Positions 1-7,825 of a DNA stretch of 29,728 bases are shown here, piece by piece; positions within the stretch are counted from its first letter, which is position 1, and the number at the start of each line of letters is the position of its first letter. Source of the DNA: RUG626 sp051866775 (GTDB lineage Bacteria; Bacillota; Clostridia; Oscillospirales; Oscillospiraceae). The position numbers and the translations under genes were made by a program. The notes below the pieces were generated by a model. That model was not told where the DNA came from, did not search any database, and saw only the letters and a list, made by a program, of their open reading frames with translations. The stretch covers positions 1 to 29,728 of the forward strand of contig JBJDXR010000039.1 of NCBI GenBank assembly GCA_051866775.1, written 5' to 3'.

Positions 1-1935
1 AATATGGCTTGACGGCATCAGCTGGTCAGTACGGCAGAATGAGGTGCTGCCAGGACTTACCTCATTGAAGTACCAACTTACATCTGTGTCACCGGTCTGC
101 GGATCAAAGAAATGTGTCTGGCCATCTCTTTGCTCAGCCATAAAGGTATGACCACCATCGCCGTATTCCCACTGAACGCAGACCTGCGCCCTTGAGCCAT
201 CGCCCCAATTGCTCATTGCCGCCTGAATGTCAGACAGACCATCTCCGGATGCATTGATGACATCCGGGTTTTCCCATACATCATAGGGGTGGTAGGAGAG
301 GTAGTCGTTATCGTCAACACAGGGCTGTGCCGTAACATCGTAACCGCGTGCCCGCATCTCATATGTTGGAACGCATCGCTGACAATTTACTTTCCACTCG
401 TCACCAAGCTCATAATTAGGATTAGCCGCATCCAAATTGTCCTTAAAGGAGGTATCGGGCGGGATTTCATTCCAATTTCCAATGTTATCCGCTTTATTCA
501 GCGGTGGTAGTTCATAATCGGGGAAGGCCTGCCGCTGCAGGTCACGCCACTCCGGATCCTGTGAATAGGTGGCAAAGTCGTCTAACCCGTAGTTATGAGA
601 GCTCATATAGTCTGACAGCTGATTAAAGGCGTTCTCCTGCGTCAGAGGCGGCAGATCATAATCCGGATAGGCCTGCTTCTGCAGATCGCGCCACTCTGGA
701 TCCTGCGAATAGGTGGCAAAGTCATCCGGTCCGTAATTGTGAGAGTTCATATAGTCCGATAGTGAATTGACCGGATCTATTTCCATATCTTTGTCTGCTG
801 CGCTGCTGTTTTCTGGGATGTCACCGCTGTACTCGGAGGGGGAATCAGCCAACTGATCACCGGAACCATCGTTCTCAGTATCAGACATCTGGTCACCGGA
901 GCTGTCGTTCTCAGTATCAGACATCTGGTCACCGGAGCCATCGTCCTCGGTATCGGCTAACTGATCACCGGAGCTGTCGTTCTCAGTATCAGACATCTGG
1001 TCACCGGAGCCGTCGTCCTCGGTATCGGCTAACTGATCACCGGAGCCATCGTCCTCGGTATCAGTTATCTGATCACCGGAGCCGTCGTCCTCGGTATCAG
1101 CCATCTGGTCGTCAAAGTTATTTTCTTCAGGAAGCTCGGCTTCGTCCGTATCCTCGGGGATCTCCTCAGCAGGGTCGACGCCGTCCTCGGCGGTGTCCGT
1201 ATCCGGCTCATCACTATCCTCAGGCAGCTCGTCAATGTCCTCTGTATCAGGTGTGCCCTCAGCCTCATCTGACGGAAGTTCCTCTGTGTCTTCAGGGATA
1301 TCCTCGGATTCAGACAGATCCTCTGTGGTTTCCGGTGTCTCTGCAGTTTCATCACCATTATCAACATCCTCTGGGATGTCGTCATCCGGAGCCTGCTCCT
1401 CGCCTAATTCGGAGTCGACGGACGCAGTTTCCGTATCGTCAACGTCTGTATCCTCCGGAATTTCTTCCTCAGAATCAACGTTATCTTCATTAGTCATCTC
1501 CTCGTCGCCGCTGTTGTCAAGATCATCTTCGTCGGACACGTCATCGGTCTCATCGTCCGGGAAAATTTCTTCGTTGGACACGTCATCGGTCTCATCGTCC
1601 GGGGAAATTTCTTCGTCGGACACGTCATCGGTCTCGTCATCCGGCGGGATGTCCTCTTCTGGCTCTTCCGCGTCTATACCTTCGTCAAGATCTTCGCCTG
1701 TGTCGTCCTCAGGAATCTCTTCCACGGTGTCATCCTCTGGAATATCCTCAATATCCTCGTCCGGAAAATCATCCTCAGGGATGTCCTCGTCAGGTATATC
1801 CTCAGGTATATCGTCTGGCACGTCTTCGGGAATATCATCAGGTACATCGTCAGGAATATCCGAGGATATATCTGAAGTATCCACGTCAGATGTATCGATA
1901 TCAGAGGTATCCACGCTGTCAAAATCTTCATCCAT
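1..1935 (-). CDS. Acidic repeat-rich polymorphic toxin with C-terminal papain-fold (Tox-PL-like) domain, 3' end off window
   Basis: An open frame of 645 codons runs from an ATG (RBS AAAGGAGGG, 8 nt away) to the window edge without a stop. Residues 1 to about 385 are extremely Asp/Glu-rich with Ser, Thr and Pro, and include 14-residue and 12-residue repeats. Residues 392-487 are two 48-residue copies built on LSDYM-SHNYG-DDFATYSQDPEW. Residues about 515-630 match the papain-fold glutamine-deamidase/peptidase toxins (Tox-PL, PF15644-like). They carry NCQRC with C518 and C521, then RARGYDV, GGHTF with H596, and FFDPQTG with D611, followed by an RTDQL-type ending, which gives a plausible Cys-His-Asp triad. 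In that family the domain modifies target proteins, often by glutamine deamidation. No signal peptide is visible. The gene lies 23 bp after the ATPase gene in the same operon. Any immunity gene would lie left of position 1. The toxin-domain call is firm by motif; the export route is inference. Confidence -1.
   Translation of the reverse strand, partial: MDEDFDSVDTSDIDTSDVDTSDISSDIPDDVPDDIPEDVPDDIPEDIPDEDIPEDDFPDEDIEDIPEDDTVEEIPEDDTGEDLDEGIDAEEPEEDIPPDDETDDVSDEEISPDDETDDVSNEEIFPDDETDDVSDEDDLDNSGDEEMTNEDNVDSEEEIPEDTDVDDTETASVDSELGEEQAPDDDIPEDVDNGDETAETPETTEDLSESEDIPEDTEELPSDEAEGTPDTEDIDELPEDSDEPDTDTAEDGVDPAEEIPEDTDEAELPEENNFDDQMADTEDDGSGDQITDTEDDGSGDQLADTEDDGSGDQMSDTENDSSGDQLADTEDDGSGDQMSDTENDSSGDQMSDTENDGSGDQLADSPSEYSGDIPENSSAADKDMEIDPVNSLSDYMNSHNYGPDDFATYSQDPEWRDLQKQAYPDYDLPPLTQENAFNQLSDYMSSHNYGLDDFATYSQDPEWRDLQRQAFPDYELPPLNKADNIGNWNEIPPDTSFKDNLDAANPNYELGDEWKVNCQRCVPTYEMRARGYDVTAQPCVDDNDYLSYHPYDVWENPDVINASGDGLSDIQAAMSNWGDGSRAQVCVQWEYGDGGHTFMAEQRDGQTHFFDPQTGDTDVSWYFNEVSPGSTSFCRTDQLMPSSHI
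475..762 (-). repeat. Two 144-bp in-frame repeats encoding a 48-residue module
   Basis: Two adjacent copies of 144 bp lie in the toxin gene; for example the TCATATAGTC block recurs at 603 and 747. Each encodes LSDYM, S-HNYG, DDFATYSQDPEWRDLQ and PDY-LPPL. They lie between the acidic region and the papain-fold domain. They could be a recognition or trafficking module for the export machinery, but that is inference. Confidence -1.
851..1107 (-). repeat. Seven 36-bp tandem repeats (12-residue acidic units)
   Basis: About seven units of 36 bp are marked by TCACCGGA recurring every 36 bp. On the minus strand each encodes a 12-residue unit close to DTEDDGSGDQLA, varying at D/N, G/S and the last two residues. 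The array is in frame, so unit gain or loss would change protein length without breaking the toxin domain. Confidence -1.
1529..1654 (-). repeat. Three 42-bp tandem repeats (14-residue acidic units)
   Basis: Three near-identical 42-bp units begin at 1529, 1571 and 1613. Each encodes a 14-residue segment close to SDEEISPDDETDDV, in frame within the acidic N-terminal half of the toxin gene. Confidence -1.
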
Positions 1936-1958
1936 TGGGTATACCCTCCTTTAAAGGC

Positions 1959-4637
1959 TCAGAGTTTTCCGAGTGAATTGCTGATTTGCTTGTCCGTGAC
2001 AGGAATTTTGGTGCCGTATCTGACCTTTCTCCACAGATGCACCTTGACACAGGAGAGCAGCTCCCGGCTGAAAGGCTCGTCATTCAGTTCATCCCGGACA
2101 AGACGGCTAATCTGGGAAAGGACTAGCTTAAGCTGTTCAAAATCATTTGTCCCGGCCTGAAAATTCCTCACATAGATCCTACGAGCGATCTCTTTGGCCA
2201 ACATTCTTCTGGAGAAATCGCAGTCATGGGTGCAGTATTTTGTCTGAGCACATTCGGGGTAGGGACGCAGCAGCTCCCGACGGCTGTTCCAGTAGGTGGA
2301 GAGCTGGCGTATGCCGTCATCTGAAAGCGTGATGCTGATGTTGTTTTCCAAACGGTAATCGGGTGTAATGACCTCCTCCGGCTCATCAAGGCGGTTGAAG
2401 AAGAAGAATGCCTCTCCGGGTTTCAGACGGGCCAGGCGCTGAGCCTGAGCCTCACCCATGTTGGTGCTGTCGGCAATGATCTGCTTATCCGTAGCCTCAA
2501 CAAGGCGGAAGACCAGCTTCATATCGGTTAGCGCAACGACATCTGTTGAAACCTTTCGCGGGGACTGGTCAGCGATAACAAGCCCCACGCCGTAGGATCG
2601 TATCTCCGCAAGCATACGCTTAACAAGCCCTTGAGCTATGGCGCTGGGGTTGGCGTCGCCCTGTCCGGCGTTTGAGTCGGCATCAAGAAGAACATGTGCC
2701 TCCTCAAGAAGGATAACATTTTTAAGCCCGCCCTCACCCACATAATTTGCATTGACGTATGCAAGAATCGAGAGCAGCAGAAGTGAAATGATAAGGGCCT
2801 TCTCGTCGCTGTTTTCTATAGCGGCAAGCTCTATTATAGTCGGTTTTTGCAGCAGATCCTCAATGGGGATGGAGTGATAATTATCAAACAGTTTGGCAAG
2901 CCCGTTAAGTCTTACAACACCTGCCCGGCCTATGTTTTTAGCGTCGCCGGTGTAGCCGATCTCGTCAAAGGTCTGCTGAAAACATTTAATGAAATCTGTT
3001 ATGTTGAAGGTCTGGCCCTTGTCGTCGCTCGTATAGGAATCGAGCCAGCGGAAGTCGGAATAACAGTTGTTGACCGACTCCTCAAAGATTTTATCAAGGG
3101 GTGTGGTCATGGACACCGCAGCGGCGAAGGCGGTCTTTAGTGTGGACTTGTAGGTCTCAAGACGCACATTCTTCGGCGGGACAAAGGGGTTAAATACGAA
3201 TGGAGAGATAAAATTTTTGCCCGGAGTGAAAACCTGCAGGTCAGGTATGCTCTGAATCAGAGCGCGGTACTCATTTTTTGCCGGCTCGATGACCAGGAAG
3301 GGAATATGGTGCTGCTTCCACAGCCTGTCAAGAAGGCTGACGGAGAAGGTCGTTTTTCCTGAGCCGGGCGTTCCGACAACCAGCATATGCTTGGCCAGAT
3401 CCTTAAGGGAAAAACCTATAGTGTCGCCTCTCTGTGAGGATTTGAGCTTACCAACGGTGATATCCCCGCTGTTTACAATGTTGTCGGTATATGTACGGCT
3501 CACCTTTGCCGAGTCGTTTATTACAAGCCCGGCGGCGATGGTATCGCTGCCTATCGGAAGTCTGAAAAACTCAGACGCTTCGTCAACAGAGATGATATAG
3601 GGGAAACGATAGAAGTTGGTAAAATGCTTGCTCGACCAAATGGCACTGCTGCGCCCGGTGGTTGAGACTATCTCACTGATAGCCCAAGGCAGGGGATAGA
3701 AGTTGCTGTGAATATCCACATCACCGGCAGAGAGCGGCAGAAATTTCATATCCGCGCTCTCATCTCCTGATTTACTCAGCTGTCCGTATAGCTGGGTGGA
3801 TATGCTGGATACGGCCGCGGATGGCCCCATGACAAGTATGTTGAAGCTGTACAAAGGGCTTGTCTTGCTAGTCTCGTAATATTTGTAGGTCTCCGCGTGC
3901 TTCTCGGCAAGGGCAAAGCTGACGTTGCCCATCTCCTGTACCAGCACGCCGCGGCTGAGGGTGTCCAACATCTGCCGCGTCTGCTCAAGCGCACGTGTCT
4001 CATCGTAGGAATATGCGGTTGGCATCAGCTGAAAGGATACCGCGCTCCCGGGAAAATCAATCAGGGCGTTGACGATGCGGCTCAGATCACTTTCACCAAA
4101 CGGCAGCTTGTCAAAGGCATAGCACATCGGGAGCAGCTGGTTCTGGAGATTCTCCACGCGCTCGTCCTTAACAATGGCGCGCACATCCTGCATTTCGATG
4201 TTTGAAAGCTTTTTTGAAAGCTCACTGTAAGTTATCTCCCGGCAGTCGTATTTCTGGAGCATTACGGTGCTTGAACACAGGCGCAGAAGTTCAGAGACAG
4301 CCTCACCGGCGCTGTCCTGAGAGCCGCCGATGGATCTTACAATTATGTATATGCTTATATTGGCTTTGTAGGGCTGGTTGCTTACAGCCTCTGTAAGCCA
4401 CAAAAGCTCAACGGACAGATCCTGACAATCCATTCCCTGAAGGACACGGGTTTTGTAGTTCTGATAAATTTCGGAGAGAAGGCCTGCCATGTCGAGCTTA
4501 TATTGGAGAACGGCGTCGGTGTATGTATTAAATTTTCCACTGATGATAGAAAAATCAGGGACAGTGGATATTTCTATTATGCCCATACCGACCTGTTCGC
4601 CGCTGTTTAGCTCAGCGAAGGAGAGCTTGTTGTCCAT
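1959..4637 (-). CDS. HerA/DUF87-type P-loop ATPase (putative secretion motor)
   Basis: An 892-residue protein. Residues 1-390 are a family-specific region I do not recognise. From about 395 it is a HerA/FtsK-superfamily ATPase: Walker A GTPGSGKTT at 422-430, Walker B VILLEEAH at 641-648, and a downstream IADQSPRKVSTDV segment at about 688-700 typical of HerA/VirB4-like enzymes. A cysteine cluster (C796, C802, C806) follows the ATPase core and might bind metal. No signal peptide or obvious transmembrane helix is seen, so it is probably a cytosolic or membrane-associated hexameric motor. The start has an AGGAGG site 5 nt before the ATG. It sits between a membrane protein and the toxin gene in one operon. 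HerA enzymes pump DNA in repair, but this context favours protein export; that is inference. Confidence -1.
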   Translation of the reverse strand: MDNKLSFAELNSGEQVGMGIIEISTVPDFSIISGKFNTYTDAVLQYKLDMAGLLSEIYQNYKTRVLQGMDCQDLSVELLWLTEAVSNQPYKANISIYIIVRSIGGSQDSAGEAVSELLRLCSSTVMLQKYDCREITYSELSKKLSNIEMQDVRAIVKDERVENLQNQLLPMCYAFDKLPFGESDLSRIVNALIDFPGSAVSFQLMPTAYSYDETRALEQTRQMLDTLSRGVLVQEMGNVSFALAEKHAETYKYYETSKTSPLYSFNILVMGPSAAVSSISTQLYGQLSKSGDESADMKFLPLSAGDVDIHSNFYPLPWAISEIVSTTGRSSAIWSSKHFTNFYRFPYIISVDEASEFFRLPIGSDTIAAGLVINDSAKVSRTYTDNIVNSGDITVGKLKSSQRGDTIGFSLKDLAKHMLVVGTPGSGKTTFSVSLLDRLWKQHHIPFLVIEPAKNEYRALIQSIPDLQVFTPGKNFISPFVFNPFVPPKNVRLETYKSTLKTAFAAAVSMTTPLDKIFEESVNNCYSDFRWLDSYTSDDKGQTFNITDFIKCFQQTFDEIGYTGDAKNIGRAGVVRLNGLAKLFDNYHSIPIEDLLQKPTIIELAAIENSDEKALIISLLLLSILAYVNANYVGEGGLKNVILLEEAHVLLDADSNAGQGDANPSAIAQGLVKRMLAEIRSYGVGLVIADQSPRKVSTDVVALTDMKLVFRLVEATDKQIIADSTNMGEAQAQRLARLKPGEAFFFFNRLDEPEEVITPDYRLENNISITLSDDGIRQLSTYWNSRRELLRPYPECAQTKYCTHDCDFSRRMLAKEIARRIYVRNFQAGTNDFEQLKLVLSQISRLVRDELNDEPFSRELLSCVKVHLWRKVRYGTKIPVTDKQISNSLGKL

Positions 4638-4680
4638 AGCGTCCTCCTATAATCAACGTGTATTCACGGTATTTTCAAAT

Positions 4681-5172
4681 TTATGGGTAGTCGATGCGGT
4701 ATATATTGCCTCTGCATTTTCTGAAAAGCCTGTTTGCGGTCATAATGAGGCCGATTATGACGCCGTATTTTTTTACTGCAAGTATAGCGTATTCTGAGCA
4801 GGTGGGCATAAAAAGACACCTCCTGCGGACATCCTCATCAGCGTAGTGCTGGTACAGCCTTACACAGCCGATAACAGCCGGCCTTAGAGCAAAAACCCCG
4901 GTGAGCGCAAATATCGCCAGCACAAAAAGAAGTATAAAAACAGCCGGGTGCGCCGCTCTCCATTCCAGCAGGGGGCCGGACAAATAAAAAAAGATGCCAA
5001 GCCTATCTAGAAGAACATATGAACCTGCGGCGAAGAGCGAACTGAAAACGATATACATCACAACGCTTATTACAGCTTTTTTGATGTTTGTATCAGGTCT
5101 TGAAATAGGCCTTTCCAGCACATATTTTTCCGCAGCATCCTGTTCTTCAAGGCTTGGCATCCATTCACACAT
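4681..5172 (-). CDS. Membrane-anchored YidD-family protein
   Basis: A 163-residue protein. The start at 5172 is chosen because GGAGG lies 6 nt upstream; a longer in-frame start at 5205 lacks such a site. Two hydrophobic segments occupy roughly residues 33-55 and 78-98. The C-terminal third carries the YidD signature: RCLFMPTCSEYAI followed by a basic NRLFRKCRG stretch and a DYP ending. Canonical YidD is about 70-110 residues, amphipathic, and helps membrane insertion with YidC/OxaI. This version adds a transmembrane N-terminus, and no rnpA or yidC is nearby. In this operon it is likelier to serve membrane insertion or assembly of the toxin apparatus than to be the housekeeping copy. The family call is good; the role is inferred. 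Confidence -1.
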   Translation of the reverse strand: MCEWMPSLEEQDAAEKYVLERPISRPDTNIKKAVISVVMYIVFSSLFAAGSYVLLDRLGIFFYLSGPLLEWRAAHPAVFILLFVLAIFALTGVFALRPAVIGCVRLYQHYADEDVRRRCLFMPTCSEYAILAVKKYGVIIGLIMTANRLFRKCRGNIYRIDYP

Positions 5173-5229
5173 GGTATTCCTCCGATGAAACCGGCGATCA
5201 GCCACTTATCACCAGCTAATTACCATAAG

Positions 5230-5910
5230 TTAGGAGTTCTTCTTCTCCCTGAGTTTGGCCTTCATGCCCTGAATGGCGCTCTCGGTGTAATCATTCTGAT
5301 CCATAGAGCAGTAGAACTTGTCACCGGGGACGATAAGTGCAAAACGGTTGGTGTCAACATTATATCTTCTGTAGGTCGCTTTGCCGGTGCAGCTGACCTT
5401 TTCAACGGCCTCTTTCTCAACGGTGTCTGAGGAAGTGGAGAAGTTGGTTATATCCTTGTAGAAATACTCCTCAGTGGACTCCTTCTTACCCTCTTCGTCC
5501 ATGTTGAAGGTATACTGGTAAACATATACCTGAGTGGAGCTGAAGAAGACCCAAGAGACCTGATATTTTGAAGAGCGCCAGAGTCCGTCCTTGCCGCGGC
5601 GTGCATAAGCGCTCTTGTCGTCAAAGAGGTAGCCCTCAAAGTGGACAGGCTCAATCTCATTTACTTCAGACTCGTCAAGACCGATTTTGTTAAGAGCCTT
5701 CTGCTTAAAATCGATGCTGGAAGCCTTTGCCTTAACCATAGCCTCATATTCATCGTCCTTGAGGCCGGCAGAAAGGCATCCGCCCGAGCCGTAGAAATAC
5801 TTGATTACCTTCTGCTGGTCAGGAGTTCTGCCTTTTAATGCTCTCTTCATTTCCGCCTGCTTCGCAGCGGCGTCAATCGCGGCGTTCGTTACTGTTGAAC
5901 CTAATCCCAT
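5230..5910 (-). CDS. Conserved-looking hypothetical protein of the toxin operon
   Basis: 226 residues, GGAGG 7 nt before the ATG. I do not recognise the family. The N-terminus is Ala/Lys-rich and helical. Residues about 105-200 alternate hydrophobic and polar residues with many Tyr, Phe and Trp (WVFFSSTQVYVYQYTF, then EYFYKDITNF and FALIVPGDKFYC). A basic helix (AIQGMKAKLREKK) ends the protein. This pattern fits a beta-rich PH-like domain capped by a helix, which is a guess. No signal peptide or transmembrane segment is evident. It lies 57 bp upstream of the yidD-like gene and 65 bp downstream of the zinc-ribbon/TPR gene, so it is probably co-transcribed and may be an adaptor of the system. 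Confidence -1.
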   Translation of the reverse strand: MGLGSTVTNAAIDAAAKQAEMKRALKGRTPDQQKVIKYFYGSGGCLSAGLKDDEYEAMVKAKASSIDFKQKALNKIGLDESEVNEIEPVHFEGYLFDDKSAYARRGKDGLWRSSKYQVSWVFFSSTQVYVYQYTFNMDEEGKKESTEEYFYKDITNFSTSSDTVEKEAVEKVSCTGKATYRRYNVDTNRFALIVPGDKFYCSMDQNDYTESAIQGMKAKLREKKNS

Positions 5911-5975
5911 AGTGATACCTCCATAAGAGTATTAAGTGTGTATATTTCTCATAAATCGATTTGGCAGTCGACTCA

Positions 5976-6569
5976 TTAGAGACAAGATGGACGATCCACC
6001 CCCATAATGGCGAAGAGCTGCTCAACGTCGTAGGGGGAGTAGCCAGCCTGACTGGCCATTGCCAGGGCCTCCTGATATGTGGGGGAGGTTTTAAAGTATT
6101 TACGGCTGAAATAATCGTACTTTATATATGCGAGAAAATAGTAATAAATGCCCCGAGGTTCAATCATCAAAGCGGCATTTATGTATTCGAGAATCTTATC
6201 AATCGTAGGACGCATGGCAACAAAGGCCTTTTTGCCGCCCAAAAGGCAGATGGCGGCATAGAAGAACGTCTCGGAATTATCGAAGTTGTCCTCCATGGCC
6301 TTCTCAAAAGCCGGGAGAGCCTTGTCATAGAGCTTGAGTTTAAGGTAGCACATGGCTATTGAGTTATTAAGCTCCTGATTGTCAGGGTTTTCAGCCAGTG
6401 CCTTCCTATAGGAATTTGCATATTTATTTAAGTCCAGCGGAGACATATTGTAAACACTGTTAAAGGTGGAGATAATGACCGGATTGTGGCAATAAATACA
6501 CTCGGTTTGACCGGTAGATACAGGTGCGCCGCAGCTTGGACATTTTATCTCGACAACCTGCTGAGCCAT
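5976..6569 (-). CDS. Zinc-ribbon and TPR-repeat protein, first gene of toxin operon
   Basis: 197 residues from the ATG at 6569, preferred over an in-frame ATG at 6590 because AGAGG (6579-6583) lies 9 nt before it. Residues about 9-32 form a zinc ribbon with two paired cysteine motifs, CPSCGAP and CIYCHNP. The rest is helical with TPR-like repeats (NPDNQELNNSIAMCYLKLK, then YDKALPAFEKAME). Such proteins usually act as cytosolic scaffolds or chaperones by binding partner peptides. It is the promoter-proximal gene of the operon that ends in the toxin, so a chaperone or adaptor role toward the acidic substrate is a reasonable inference. I cannot name a specific family. Confidence -1.
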   Translation of the reverse strand: MAQQVVEIKCPSCGAPVSTGQTECIYCHNPVIISTFNSVYNMSPLDLNKYANSYRKALAENPDNQELNNSIAMCYLKLKLYDKALPAFEKAMEDNFDNSETFFYAAICLLGGKKAFVAMRPTIDKILEYINAALMIEPRGIYYYFLAYIKYDYFSRKYFKTSPTYQEALAMASQAGYSPYDVEQLFAIMGVDRPSCL

Positions 6570-6603
6570 AACTAAATACCTCTCATTCATATTGATAAAC
6601 GGA

Positions 6604-6637
6604 AAATTGAATATCCGTTTAATATGATATTCAATTT
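6604..6637. repeat. 12-bp inverted repeat in the leader of the toxin operon
   Basis: AAATTGAATATC (6604-6615) and GATATTCAATTT (6626-6637) are perfect complements around a 10-nt loop. It lies between the promoter and the first start codon, so it could be a DNA operator or a 5' UTR hairpin. The remainder of 6570-6894 is AT-rich and holds only this repeat, the promoter at 6737-6765 and the dapA terminator. Confidence -1.
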
Positions 6638-6736
6638 ATTAGAAAGATCTTCCCAAGTAAATGGAAAAATTGTAATATTGAATTAAAGGAACAAAATCTG
6701 CTTTTATAAAAAGTTTATAGTTGATTTACATTTTAT

Positions 6737-6765
6737 AGAATACAAAATATAGTTCATTTTGTCAA
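6737..6765 (-). promoter_or_regulatory. Sigma-A-type promoter of the toxin operon
   Basis: On the minus strand TTGACA (6760-6765), a 17-nt spacer and TATTCT (6737-6742) form a near-consensus promoter. The predicted start near 6730 gives a leader of about 160 nt before the zinc-ribbon/TPR gene. No other strong promoter was seen within the operon. Confidence -1.
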
Positions 6766-6848
6766 TATTTTATTGTAGTCGACAAAAGTTTTTTTAAAGT
6801 TATATGTGAAATCTTGGAAGCCGATAGAAAGACTGTCAAAAGCAGCAT

Positions 6849-6879
6849 AAAGGGGTATGCAAATTTTGCATACCCCTTT
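6849..6879 (-). terminator. Hairpin terminator after dapA
   Basis: AAAGGGGTATGCAA (6849-6862) pairs with TTGCATACCCCTTT (6866-6879) around a 3-nt loop, just past the dapA stop codon. The following T tract on the minus strand is weak (CTTTTG), so termination efficiency is uncertain. Confidence -1.
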
Positions 6880-6894
6880 ATATCAGCAGAAGCC

Positions 6895-7776
6895 TCATAC
6901 AATGCCGTGCTTTTTTAAAATTGTTATAAGCTTTTCACACGTCTCGCTGTCAGGTTTGCACAATGGAGGCCTTAATTCATCGCTGCACAGCCCCATGGCG
7001 GCTGCGGCAATTTTTACCGGAATTGGGTTTGACACCATGAAGAGTGCCTTCAAAAGCTCAAAATAGTGCAGATGGATGCGGGCGGCGTCTTCAAATTTTC
7101 CTTCAAGACACAGCCCACTAAGCTGTGCCATTGCCTCCGGGATAATGTTCGCGGCAACTGATATGACGCCCTTTGCGCCAAGAGCCATCATGGGAAGCGT
7201 CAGATCATCACTGCCGCTCCATACATTAAGCTCGTCACCGCATAGCAGGAGTATTCGTGACAGGAGTGTAAGATCCCCGGAGGCCTCCTTAATGCCGTTT
7301 ATCCTCGGATGTCCTGAAAGCTCCCTGCAGGTTTCAGCAGTAAGGGACACTCCGGTTCTGGAGGGTACATTATATAGTATTATTGGTATGCTTACGCTGT
7401 CGGCGATGCGTGTGTAGTGTTCGATAAGCCCTGTCTGAGTGGGCTTATTATAATACGGTGTGACTATAAGCAGCGCATCCGCGCCTGCCTCCTGTGCCGA
7501 AAGCGAAAGCTCCAGCGCGTGGGAGGTATCGTTTGAGCCTGCTCCGGCTATTATCTTCATACCGAAGGAGTGCGATACACAGAAATGTATTGTCTCCGCC
7601 TGCTCTTCCGGCGTCATTGTAACAGCTTCGCCGGTAGTGCCGCAGACGGTGATTGCAGCAGTACCGGCGAGCCTTTGCATGTTTAGCAGATCGGCCATCG
7701 CACCATAGTCTACACGACCGCTCATAAACGGAGTTATTATGGCTGTGGATGAACCGGTGAAAACGGGAGTTTTCAC
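6895..7776 (-). CDS. dapA: 4-hydroxy-tetrahydrodipicolinate synthase
   Basis: 293 residues, the usual length. DapA condenses pyruvate with aspartate semialdehyde in the diaminopimelate/lysine pathway in the cytosol. Visible family features: the CGTTGEAVTMT threonine motif, the YNVPSRTG tyrosine motif, and the Schiff-base lysine in GIKEASGDL. The start is GTG, with an AAAGGA site about 8 nt upstream and an N-terminus (FTGSSTAIITPF) that aligns with the family. It lies 49 bp downstream of asd, whose product makes its substrate, and is probably co-transcribed from the promoter at 9090-9118. It is a single complete housekeeping gene. Confidence -1.
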   Translation of the reverse strand: MKTPVFTGSSTAIITPFMSGRVDYGAMADLLNMQRLAGTAAITVCGTTGEAVTMTPEEQAETIHFCVSHSFGMKIIAGAGSNDTSHALELSLSAQEAGADALLIVTPYYNKPTQTGLIEHYTRIADSVSIPIILYNVPSRTGVSLTAETCRELSGHPRINGIKEASGDLTLLSRILLLCGDELNVWSGSDDLTLPMMALGAKGVISVAANIIPEAMAQLSGLCLEGKFEDAARIHLHYFELLKALFMVSNPIPVKIAAAAMGLCSDELRPPLCKPDSETCEKLITILKKHGIV

Positions 7777-7825
7777 AAAAACTGTCCTTTCGACGTTATT
7801 CGGCGGCAGACCGAAGTCAAAAGAG

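Noticed and set aside
1193..1954. Long plus-strand open frame encoding a Ser-rich protein
   Set aside because: It is the antisense shadow of the Asp/Glu-rich repeats. GAT, GAC, GAA and GAG codons read in reverse give TCN/AGY-rich codons with few stops. It has no ribosome-binding site, and the minus frame carries recognisable domains.
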